Below, piece after piece: positions 1 to 9,858 of a stretch of 64,000 nucleotides of DNA. Both the position numbers and the translations under genes were made by a program. Source of the stretch: Zasmidium citrigriseum (Eukaryota > Ascomycota > Dothideomycetes > Mycosphaerellales > Mycosphaerellaceae); NCBI GenBank assembly GCA_002786025.1, contig NHNW01000023.1, positions 248,001-312,000 on the forward strand. The letters run 5' to 3'. The number at the start of each line of letters is the position of its first letter. Within the stretch, counting starts at the first letter, position 1. The notes beneath the pieces were generated by a model that was given only the letters and a program-made list of their open reading frames with translations, was not told where the DNA came from and did no database searches.

Positions 1-275
1 TTTAAAGCTTTTTAGAATAAGCTTAGAAAGCTTAGCTCTAAACTTATTAAAAGATTCTAACATTTAGACTTTATTAAAATATAACTTAATAAATAGTATT
101 AAGACTTTTAGTATTAGTAAGCTTATAAATTAATACTTAGCTTAGTAACTATATTTTAATTTAGTAATTAAAGTATAGCTTAATTATTAATAGTTAGTTA
201 TTAGGAATAAGCTATAAAAGTTTATTCTTATACTTAAGTATAAGATTAGACGTCTTAGTATAAAGGACTATAGAA

Positions 276-444
276 AGCTTATTCTTATACTTAAGTATAA
301 AATTTAGTCGCGTTCTTAGTCCTATACTTTAGACGCCTTAATATAGAAGACTATAACCTATATAAGCTAGAAACTTTACTATATACTTATTCTTACTTTA
401 TCTAAAGACGTAAGCTAAGTTTTAGACTTTTTCTATTTATTTTA
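276..444 (+). repeat. Dispersed 170-190 bp sub-repeat, copy 1 (heavily mutated)
   Basis: This segment aligns with 4791-4975 and 4986-5166: it shares the landmarks CTTATACTTAAGTATAA, TATAGAAGACTATAACC, TATAAGCTAGAAA and AAGTTTTAGACTTTTTC in the same order. It is more degraded than the copies at the right end of the array. A further partial copy lies near 2700-2806. Confidence 0.6.
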
Positions 445-3400
445 ACTTCTTAGAATAAGCTTAGAGAGCTTATTCCTAAGCTTAGAATAGGATTAAAAAG
501 TATATAGAGCTTAAAATATTTAAATACCTTAGTATAAAATACTATAGCTTATATTTACTAATTAGTCTTTTAATACTTCTTAGAATAAGCTTAGAGAGCT
601 TATCTCTAAGCTTAGAATAGGATTCTAAAGTATATAGAGCTTTTAATATTTAGATACCTTAGTATATAAAGTTACTATTTAATTTAGTAATTAAAGTATA
701 GGCTATATAGCTTAGTATTTAGTAATTAGCCTTTAGAAATTAAAATTTTAAAGAGAGTAGTAATATTCTATTAAGAAAACTTATTTTTAAATTAAGTATA
801 AAGCTAATAAAACTTTAATATCCTCTTATTAAATCTACTATTTAAGTTTCTTATATCTTTTATAGAGCTTACTTCTAACTTTAATATAGAATTCTAATAT
901 TTAAAACGCTTTTAATAATAGTATATTAGTTTTAAACTACTATTTAGGTCTCTTAAATCTTTTAGAATAAGTTTAAAGAGCTTATATTAAAATCTAATAA
1001 TATCTATAAAGATATAGATAGCTAAATAGCTTATTATAGAGTATTATAAGCTTAACTTACTATTTAGGCTTCTATAGTTTTTATAATATATTTATAAGGC
1101 TTATTCTAAGATTTAGTATAGAAATAGAAAGTATAGAAGGTATTAGCTACTATTAAATTTTTTAAAACTTTTTAGAATAAGCTTAGAGAGCTTATTCCTA
1201 AACTTAAGTAAGAGATTCTAAAATATAGAAAGTTTTATATAGTTAAATAGCTTACTTTTTAGTATAGAATCTTATAGAATAAATCTTTTAGAATAAGCTT
1301 AGAATACTTATTCCTAAACTTAATTAGAAATTCTAAAGTTTAGAGCTCTATAAATATCCTAATAGCTTACTACTTATTATAGATAACTATAGCGTATATC
1401 TACTATTTAGGCTTTAAAACTCTTCTAGAATAAGCTTAGAGAGCTTATTCCTAATTTTAGTAAGAGATTCTAACGTTTAGAGAGTTTTAAATAGTTAAAT
1501 AACTTACTTAAAGAGTTTAGAGTAAGCTTAAAAAACTTACTTTTAGCTTACTATAGATTACTATAGCTTATATCTACTATTTAGGTTTCTAAAGTCTTTT
1601 AGAATAAACTTAAAGAGCTTAGTCCTATACTTAAAGTAGAACTCTAATATTTAAAGAGCTTTAGATAGTAAAATATCTTAATATAGGTTACTATAGCTTA
1701 TATCTACTATTTAGAATTTTAGAGCCTTTTAGAATACGCTTAGAAAGCTTTTTTCTATACTTAAAGTAGAAGTCTAATATTTAAAAAGCTTTAGATAGTA
1801 AAATATCTTAATATAGATTACTATAACTTAGGTTTCTAAAAATCTTTAGAATAAGCTTAGAGAGCCTATTCCTAAACTTAGGATAGATACTTAACGTTTA
1901 GAAAGCTTTAAATAGTAAAATAGCTTAATATAGATTACTATAATTTATATCTACTATTTAGATTTTTAGAATAAGCTTAAAGAGCTTATTTTTAAACTTA
2001 AGATAGGATTCTAAGATTTAAAAAGCTTTAAATAGTAATAAATCTTAGTATAGATTACTATAGCTTATACTTACTACTTAGTTTTCTAAAACGTCCTAGA
2101 ATAAGCTTAGAGAGCTTATTCCTAAACTTAGAATAGGATTTTAAAGTTTATAAAGCTTTAAATATCTAAAATTCTAAATATCCTAGTATATAATACTATA
2201 GCTTATATCTACTACTTAGCTTTTTAATACTTTCTAGAATAAGCTTAGAAGGGTTATTTCTAAACTTATAATAGAATCCTAAAGTATATAGAGCTTTAAA
2301 TATTTAAGTATCTCTAATTAGCTTTTTAATACTTCTTAGAATAAGCTTAAAGAGCTTATTTCTAGACTTAAGATAGAATTCTAAAGTAGATAAAGCTTTA
2401 GCTATCTAACTATCTTAGTATAGAATACTATAGCTTATATCTACTATTTAGCTTTCTTATACTTCTTAGAATAAGTTTAATAAGCTTTTTAAACTTAGTT
2501 TTTATAGAATTACTATTTAACTTTATAGTTAAAGTATAGCTTAGTAGCTAGTAGTTAGCCTTTAGAAATAAGCTTAGAAAGGTAAATATTATACTTAAGT
2601 ATAAGATTTAATTATATTCTATACTTTAGATATATTAAAGCTTAGTTTAGTAATTAAAGTCTTAGTTATTTTATTGCGTTTTACGCTATAGACATTATAG
2701 TATAGAAGACTATAACTTATATAAGCTAGAATTTTTCCTATATACTTATTCTTATTTTACCTAAAGAGGTATGTTAAGTTTTAGACTTTTTCTTCTTATT
2801 TTAATTAAGTATCTTAGTATAGAATACTATAGCTTATATCTACTATTTAGTTTATTAATATTTCTTAGAATATACTTAGAGAGCTTATTCTTAGTATAGA
2901 GTACTATAGCTTATATATACTATTTAGTTTACTAATATTTCTTAGAATAAGCTTAGAAAGCTTATTCCTAAGTTTTTAAGTAGCTATTAGCTTTTTCTAA
3001 GTTCTTAGAGAGCTTATTCTTATACTTAAGTATAAGATTTTATTACGTCCTATACTTTAAATATCTTAGCTCTATTCTTAATTCTACTACCTATACCTAT
3101 TCTACCTTTCTCTATAGTAAACTATATACTTTAAGAGTAGTACAACCTACCTTCTTTACTCTTATAAATAGATATATAATAAAATATAGGCCTACTATCT
3201 ACTATAGTTATTTATATATCTATAATATATATAGAAATAACTAAGGTAAGTAGCTAGTACGCCTTTTTCTAGCCTTAGTTATTTTAACGCTCTTTATTAT
3301 ATAATATAGAGCTATAGAGTATAGGATAGAATCTTATAAAATATATCTACTATTTAGCTTTCTAAAACTTTATAGAATAAGCTTAGAGAGCTTATTCCTA

Positions 3401-4790
3401 AGCTTAGTAAGAGATTCTAACGTTTAGAGAGTTTTAAGTAGTTTAATAGCTTACTACTTAGTATAGAATACTATATTTAATATTTAGATTTATTTAATCT
3501 TTTAAAATAAGTATAGAACGCTTATTTCTAAACTTAATAAGGACTTCTAAAATTTAGAGCTCTATAGATATTTTAATAGCTTACTACCTACTATAGAATA
3601 CTATAGCGTATATCTACTATTTAGGTTTTTTAACTCTTCTAGAATAAGCTTAGAGAGCTTATTCCTAACTTTAGTAAGAGATTCTAACGTTTAGAGAGTT
3701 TTAAATAGTAAAGTAACTTATTTAAAGAGCCTAGAATAAGTTTAGAAAGCTTACTTTTAAACTTAGTAAAGATTTCTAATATCTATAAAGCTTTCTAAAT
3801 ATTATAATCTTCTCTAAATATTATAAAGCTCTTTAAATAATACTTTCTAAACTTATTTCTAGAATTTTTAATACTTCTTAAAATAAGTTTAGAAAGCTTA
3901 TTCCTAAGCTTAGAATAGGACTTAAAAATATATAGAGCTTTAGATATTTAAATACCTTAGTATAGAATACTATAGTTTACTACTTAGCTTTTTAATACTT
4001 CTTAGAATAAGCTTAGAAAGCTTATTCCTAAGCTTAGAATAGAATTCTAAAGTATATTGACTTTTAGATATTTAAATACTTTAGTATATACTAAAAACTA
4101 CTATAGCCTATATCTACTATTTTACTTACTAATATCTCTTAGAATAAGCTTAAAGAGCTTATTCCTAAACTTAAAATAGTATTCTAAAGTATATAGCGCT
4201 TTAGATATTTAAGTATCTCTAATTAGCTTTTTAATACTTATTAGAATTCTAAATAAGTTTTAATATAAGCGTAGAGGGCTTATTCCTAAATTTAGGATAG
4301 ACTTCTAAAGTATATAGAACTTTAGACGTTAAAATACTTTAGTATAGTTATTAGTTTTCTATAGCTTATATCTACTACTTAGCTTTCTAAAACTTCTTAA
4401 AATAAGCTTAAAAAGCTTAAGATAGAATTCTAAAGTATATAAAGCTTTAGCTATTTAAGTATATTAATATAGAATACTATAGCTTATACTTACTACTTAG
4501 CTTTCTTATACTTCTTAAATTAAGTTTATAAAGAGCTTATTTTAAAATTTAGTTTTTATATAGTTACTATTTAACTTTATAGGTTAAATATAGCTTAGTA
4601 GTTAGTAGTTAGTCTTTAGGAATAAGCCTAGAAAGCTAATTCTTCTACTTAAGTATAAGCTTTTATTAAGATGGTTTAAAGCTTAGTTTAGTAATTAAAG
4701 TCTTAGTATTAAATAATTATAGAAAGCTTATTCTTATACTAAAGTATTAGAATTTATTAGATTTAGCTTAATTATTAGTAGTCTATCTTT

Positions 4791-4975
4791 AGGAATAAGC
4801 TTAGAGAGCTTATTCTCCTACGTAAGTACGAGATTTTATCGCGTCCTATACTTTAGACGATTTAGTATAGAAGACTATAACCTATATACGCTAGAAATTT
4901 CCCTATATACTTATTCTTATTTTGCCTAAAGAGGTACGCTAAGTTTTAGACTTTTTCCCTTTATTTTAATTATTA
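4791..4975 (+). repeat. Sub-repeat copy, fully RIP-mutated
   Basis: This is a direct repeat of 4986-5166. The first third is identical. From about position 4829 onward it differs from the right-hand copy at roughly 25 positions, and every difference I could align is C-to-T or G-to-A. It also contains an in-frame TAA where the right copy has CAA. Confidence 0.8.
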
Positions 4976-4985
4976 GTAGTCCGTC

Positions 4986-5166
4986 TTTAGGAATAAGCTT
5001 AGAGAGCTTATTCTCCTACGTAAGTGCGAGATTTTGTCGCGTCCCACACTTCGGACGATTTAGTACGGAAGACTATAACCCGTATACGCCGGAAATTTCC
5101 CCACACGCTCGTTCTCGTTTCGCCCAAAGAGGTGCGCCAAGTTTTGGACTTTTTCCCTTTGTTTTG
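4986..5166 (+). repeat. Sub-repeat copy crossing the RIP boundary
   Basis: This is the last copy of the sub-repeat. Its left third is as mutated as the neighbouring copy, while its right two thirds keep normal G+C (CCCACACTTCGGACG, CGCTCGTTCTCGTTTCGCC). RIP therefore stops inside this copy, at about 5030-5050. It ends at the junction with the truncated channel-gene fragment. Confidence 0.75.
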
Positions 5167-5211
5167 ATATCACCTGACCACAATGCCTTTGGATCTCAGT
5201 TCGGCACCACC

Positions 5212-5724
5212 ATGGACGACATCCTCGCTCTGCGCAAAGAAATGGAAAACTTCGTCAACTCCCCCGAAAACCGGCACGACTTCCTCCCAGACTTCGACAT
5301 CGAACTCACCTCCGTCGAAGACCTCTTCGCCCTCGAACTCCGCGTCGAGCTCCGGCACAAAAGCAACTGGGCCAACGAAGCTCTCCGTCTCCACCGACGG
5401 AACAAATTCATGTGCGAGCTCCTGGCGGCTATGAAGAAGATCCCCATCGAGCGACCGGGCGGCAATTGGGGACCTTTCAACCCGACGTATACTTGTGAGA
5501 TGAGCAATATGGAGACGGAGGAGATTATTAGGCTGAAGAAGGAGAGGGTCGATGCGACGAGGTTGTATCCGAACAATACGCCGATTTCTGAGCTGCTGCC
5601 GGAGGGGACGCAGGGGCAAGTTTTGAGTCCGGCGCAGGCGATGTATCCTGGCTTGAAGCAAAGAAGTCCGGGGGCTCAAGATGGGAATACTGGACGGAGA
5701 CCGTCGATTTGGTCGCCTTTGTGA
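5212..5724 (+). pseudogene. C-terminal fragment of an MscS/Msy-type mechanosensitive channel
   Basis: From the ATG at 5212 (good context, CACCATGG) the frame encodes about 170 residues. The segment FGTTMDDILALRKEM followed by VELRHKSNW, then RRNKFMCELLAAMKKIPI and a Pro-Gly-Gly run resembles, from memory of the family, the cytoplasmic C-terminal part of fungal MscS-like ER channels (Msy1/Msy2). Those are several hundred residues longer, with an EF hand and membrane segments upstream. None of that is present, because the sequence immediately 5' is repeat DNA. The frame stays open into the repeat but without channel homology. I read it as a 5'-truncated relic, possibly still transcribed. The family call rests on recall and needs a profile search. 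Confidence 0.55.
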
Positions 5725-6008
5725 AGGAAAACCTGGAGTCATGTCGAGGGCATTCCAATCTACGGGCACTTTGTGATATGCGTTCATTGCGCATCTCTCG
5801 AATTTGATATCTTATGAACCTCGGTTGGCGCATCTGAGAAGCTTCATGAGGCCGCCCTGCGCCTCACCGAACTGTCAGGGGCGTCCTCCCTTATTCCTTC
5901 GAGGTGCACTTGCAACACTCATAAGTCGTCGATGCGCAACCATGAAATAATATCCAGTGGCAGTCATGTACAAGTATAACCCCAAAAGCGTATTTCAAAA
6001 GTCTTCTC

Positions 6009-7904
6009 ATGGAGTTGGCCCCTAAAGGAGAACAGATCGACGCTGCCTCGATCACCTATTCACCCATCGACTCTTCGAAGCTTGAGTTCCGCATCCTGTA
6101 TGTCGATACTCACCGGGACGACGAGGCTGGACGCCCCATTTGTCGGCTATGCAAAGCGTCAATGACTTCCGATGTCGCACAATATGAAGCTATCTCCTGG
6201 TGTTGGGGAGACGTGCGTAAGAAAGGCTATATCGTATTGTACGGTGTAACGACTGCCGTCTCCAAGAACGCAGAAGAAGTCATTCGCTGTCTCTGTGTCA
6301 ATCAGAACCATCCCTGCGTGTGGCTGGATGCCGTTTGTATCAATCAGTCTCATGAAGCTGAGCGAGCTCAGCAAGTCGCCATCATGGATAGGATCTACTC
6401 ACGAGCAGCTCGAGTCTTGGTTTGACTGAGCGATGTCCTCGATGCGAGACATGAGTGTTTGATCAGATCCGCACTGGATTCGATCGTTATGCTATCCCGC
6501 CAGTCTACGACACTAGGATTGGAATCATCAGAGGAAGCGCCATCCGGAGTATCAGAAACGTACGTCTACCACACGAGCTTCGAAGCTTACTCCGCTCGTC
6601 CACTCCCGGATTGTGACTGGACAGCATTAAAGGCATTCTACGCATCGCCATTCTTTTCCCGGCTCTGGGTCGTGCAAGAGGTCATGTTAAGCAAAAAGGC
6701 TATTTGTCACTATGAGAATCACTCCATATCGTGGCGAGATGTGAGCACGGCAGCACACTGGCTGACGTATTCGAAATACTGGCGGCTCCCTCAGTTCAGG
6801 GTCGGAGTACAAGCCATCAACAATGCCACATGGATCTGGCGGGCGTCGAACGAAGAATACGATCTAACCGCATTGTTGTACATGAGCATCAGATTCCACG
6901 TCTCGAGGCCGATTGACGAGGTATATGGTCTACTCGGATTGTTGAATCGAAGCTCCAAGGCATCTGGAACAGACGTCAGCAGCCAGGTACTCAAGCCAGA
7001 TTACGGTGCCCTTCTGGATGACGTTTACCGGGCAGCTACCCGGGCAGCCATCGAGCAAAGGCAAAATGACCCATATCAACTTGGTATACTCATTGCAGCA
7101 CAGACTTTGGTGCCTCGAGATGGATATCACCCCACTGCCAACAGAAGACCGTCATGGGTGGTCGACTTGGACTACCAATTCGATCAGTGCAGACGATCGC
7201 CGACAGGCTATCCCATCTTCAGAGAAGGGGTTATGAATGGATTTGGAGGACGCGTTCACTTTCCGTCGAAAGATGTCCTGAGTGTCCAAAGACTCATCAT
7301 TGCTGGCGTAGCCGCAACGGGAAGCATTCTGAGCAGCAGTCTTTTGCAAAGTGGAGTAATCTTTGCCAACGAGCTACTCCAATGCAGAGCCTTAGCCCGA
7401 GCCGCTAGCGCCCCAGACGACGAGTTCGCCATCGCCTTCACAAGCAGCGTGAACCAAACCCGAAGCGAAGCTGTTCAAGATCCAAGATTCCTTCAAGCCT
7501 ATCACGACTGTGTAACGAGTTGCGAGAAGCTCTGCAACGAAGATGACCCGCAGGACTTTTGGATGAACACCGAAACGTACGTACAAGCCACCTGGACAGG
7601 AAGTGCCAACAAGAGATTCTTCACTGCCACGCAAGGCTACATCGGCACCGGGCCTCCAAAGATCGAAGTTGGTGATTTTGTTTGTGCTCTTCTCGGGTGT
7701 CGACGTCCTCTTGTTCTTCGAAGAAAAGGGAGTGCACGGTGGAAGCTTGTTGGATCTGCTTATGTGCATGGTGTCATGGACGTATGTTATCCTTTGCGAT
7801 CGACTGAAAGATCTTCGCTGACTTATCGATAGGGTGAATTCGTGAAGCAGCTTCAGGCCCAAGGCCGTTTTGAGAATGAGAGGGCGTGGTTTGACATTTG
7901 TTGA
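6009..7904 (+). pseudogene. HET-domain (heterokaryon incompatibility) gene with an internal stop
   Basis: Starting at ATG 6009, the product carries HET-domain hallmarks: YEAISWCWGD (about residues 57-66), VWLDAVCINQ, the Asp-Arg-Ile-Tyr segment, then downstream FFSRLWVVQEV and DEVYGLLGL. TGA at 6423-6425 interrupts the frame exactly where HET proteins read V-W-L-G/S, so a Trp codon (TGG) has become a stop by one G-to-A change. The same frame then continues without another stop for over 1.3 kb. A C-terminal intron at 7782-7832 (GTATGT...TAG) restores a typical YVHGVMDGE ending, with the stop at 7902-7904. The family controls non-self recognition and programmed cell death. This allele would make a truncated product of about 138 residues unless the stop is read through or is a sequence error. 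Confidence 0.8.
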
Positions 7905-8339
7905 GGCTTGGAAAAGAGTCTCGACAGTGGGGTCCGCAAACGTTCGTACATCGGTCGATCTAGAAGACGTTTCTAACATTTAATGATTGTGTGACATTGC
8001 GTTTGTCGCGAAACAGACCAGCGTGTTCTGGTATGTTGAACAGGGAATACACTTTACTGGATTTCCACAGCCTGATTGCCGGTCAAAACCAAGACCGGCG
8101 CGCCCGATCGATCGGGACCGCTTAACCCACAGGTTTCTTTTTCGGCCGGTGCAATGCGAAGCCTCGCAAGTTTTATTAGCGGCCGTACGATGACCGGTAG
8201 TCTTCCACCGCTGCCCGCTCGAAGTCAGAGACCCGGCCAACGCTCTCAGGTCCGGCTTTTCGCCATCGTCCGGTCACTGTGCAACTCGCCTTTTAAGGAC
8301 TGACTTTGCCATTTTAACAATTGCAGACCACCTCACAAC
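7905..8339. other. Intergenic region upstream of transaldolase
   Basis: I see no gene here. The stretch holds GC-rich palindromes, including GATCGATCGGGACC and CGGCCGGTG, and several CCGG/CGG words that fit fungal activator half-sites. It ends in the transaldolase leader (CAACATG context). Confidence 0.5.
8143..8151. promoter_or_regulatory. CGGCCGGTG element (copy 1)
   Basis: CGGCCGGTG lies 189 bp before the transaldolase ATG. The same word followed by T occurs before the neighbouring regulator (9687) and oxidoreductase (12221). CGG/CCG half-sites are the usual targets of Zn2Cys6 factors, and one is encoded between these genes. The regulatory role is inferred. Confidence 0.4.
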
Positions 8340-9380
8340 ATGTCTACTTTAGAGCAAATTGCCAAATGGACCACCATCGTTTCGGACACCGCCGACGCTC
8401 AGGGTTTGAGCGCATTTCAACCACAGGATGGGACGACTAATCCCAGTCACATTCTGCATGCAGCGAAGCTTCCCAAGTACTCACAGGTCTTGCAAGACGC
8501 TGTTTCGTATGGCGTCCAAAAGCACTCGAACCCGGAGAAGCAGCTGCAATCGGCTCTTTTGATGATTCTGGTACATTTTGGCAAGGAAATCCTCCAACAC
8601 GTGCCTGGGCGTGTGTCAACCGAAGTGGATCCGATCTATTCCTTCGATACACAAAGCACCCTTTCGATGGCTCGGGAACTGGTTTCTCTCTATTCGACCC
8701 TCGGCATCGACCGGAGCCGAGTACTAATCAAGATTGCTTCCACCTGGGAAGGCCTCAAAGCTTGCGAAATACTGGAACGAGAAGGAATCCACTGCAATAT
8801 GACGCTGATCTTCTCCATCGTGCAAGCCGAATTGGCTGCGGCAGTCGGAGCAACTTTGATCTCTCCATTTGTTGGTAGGACTATGGATTGGTGGCAAAAG
8901 ACGGCCCCCGGCAAAGACTATACCGGGTTGAAAGATCCTGGCGTGATTTTGGTCAAGAAGATATATGAGTACTACAAATCCTCAGGCATTAAGACAGAGA
9001 TCATGGCTGCTAGCCTTCGTAATATCGATGAATGCATACACCTTGCTGGCTGTGACCTGATGACTATTGGAGCACCTCTTCTGGAAGAATTAAGATCCTC
9101 GGACTATGCCGTGAGCAAGCGACATCTCTTTTACACCAATGGTAAGCATGACATCCACAATTGACGCAGCTATCGCTAACGAGCATGACAAGGCTTGCCA
9201 TCTGGCGGCACGAAGGCTTCAACTTACCTTTTGAACGAATCTGATTTCAGGTTGCATCTGTTTGAGGATCAGATGGCAACGGACAAGATCAATGAAAGTC
9301 TGCGCATTTTTCTCAAGGACGGTGCAGAAGTGAAGGCAATCTTAAGGGCTGTGCTAGAGGAGCGACAAGTGTCGAGTTGA
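8340..9380 (+). CDS. Transaldolase
   Basis: Two exons, 8340-9141 and 9193-9380 (intron 9142-9192, GTAAGC...AAG, phase 1), encode 329 residues, close to the usual 320-335. Transaldolase transfers a dihydroxyacetone unit between sugar phosphates in the non-oxidative pentose phosphate pathway, in the cytosol. Visible hallmarks are Asp16 in TIVSDTAD, QPQDGTTNPS at 27-36, the Schiff-base Lys131 in VLIKIASTWEG, then LISPFVGR, DPGV and AGCDLMTIG. The sequence is divergent enough from the standard enzyme that it may be a second, pathway-specific copy. It sits directly before a Zn2Cys6 regulator and a Gfo/Idh oxidoreductase on the same strand, which suggests a small sugar-metabolism cluster. The family call is firm; the special role is inference. 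Confidence 0.93.
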
Positions 9381-9858
9381 TTAGCGAGTAACGCCAGAGG
9401 CTATCAAGTTGCGAAAAGATGGCTCTCATAACTCTTTGAAGTCGCTCTAGATTTTCTGACCTAAGCCCGGCGAAGAACATGCTCGCCAAGTGCGGCTCGT
9501 TCCCTATCTCCTTTCATCGGACCCGTGGGTTGAGGCTGTACTCGGTGTTTGAGTCGGCGTTTGGATCGTCGTACAGCCTTCGCAAAAGCTCAGCCTCGGG
9601 CTCGGCTTTTGAACGAAGCGCCTGAACAAGGAGCCAGCTCGTTCCTACCGCATCGGCCGACATGCCGGCCGGTCCTCTACGGGCATCGGCCGGTGTCACG
9701 ACCACCCAAGTCGATCGATAGTGAGTGCCGCAACGCAGGTCCAGCCTCTGCCTCTGATGCCTCTGCCCGCAGACACGTCGCGACACATACCGGAATACAT
9801 CCTCACACACACCGACAGCCCACACCGACAGCTCCCGCAGACAGCTCCGACAGACGGC
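9381..9858. other. Upstream region and possible leader of the Zn2Cys6 regulator
   Basis: There is no separate gene. The stretch contains CCGGCCGG (9665-9672) and CGGCCGGTGTC (9687-9697). From about 9721 the reading frame of the regulator is already open, with an earlier in-frame ATG at 9757, so the true start could lie in this interval. Confidence 0.45.
9687..9697. promoter_or_regulatory. CGGCCGGTGTC element (copy 2)
   Basis: It lies 162 bp before the preferred ATG of the regulator gene and has a second CCGGCCGG 15 bp upstream. It shares CGGCCGGTG with the promoters on both sides, and could mediate autoregulation. Confidence 0.4.

Larger units (their letters stand above)
1..5165. repeat. RIP-degraded AT-rich tandem array (satellite-like)
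   Basis: The tract is almost devoid of G/C and dominated by TA, TTA and AAG words. A recognisable unit recurs at spacings of mostly 108-139 bp (for example near 451, 581, 1173, 1289, 1428, 1606, 1727, 1847, 1966, 2096, 2229, 2337). Each unit begins with a hairpin core, GAATAAGCT-N5-AGCTTATTC, followed by a variable AT spacer ending near CTATAGCTTATATCTACTATTTAG. No open reading frame of any size survives on either strand. Differences between copies are largely C-to-T or G-to-A transitions, as expected of RIP in ascomycetes. It is probably heterochromatic and may be subtelomeric or pericentromeric, which the sequence alone cannot decide. Confidence 0.85.

Noticed and set aside
1..5000. CRISPR-like or coding repeat array on the left
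   Set aside because: Unit length varies, there are no unique spacers, the DNA is eukaryotic, and the mutation pattern is RIP.
6412..6470. Intron bridging the HET stop codon (GTTTGA...CAG)
   Set aside because: The best candidate is 47 bp and shifts the frame, and it would delete the conserved V-W-L motif that continues across the stop.
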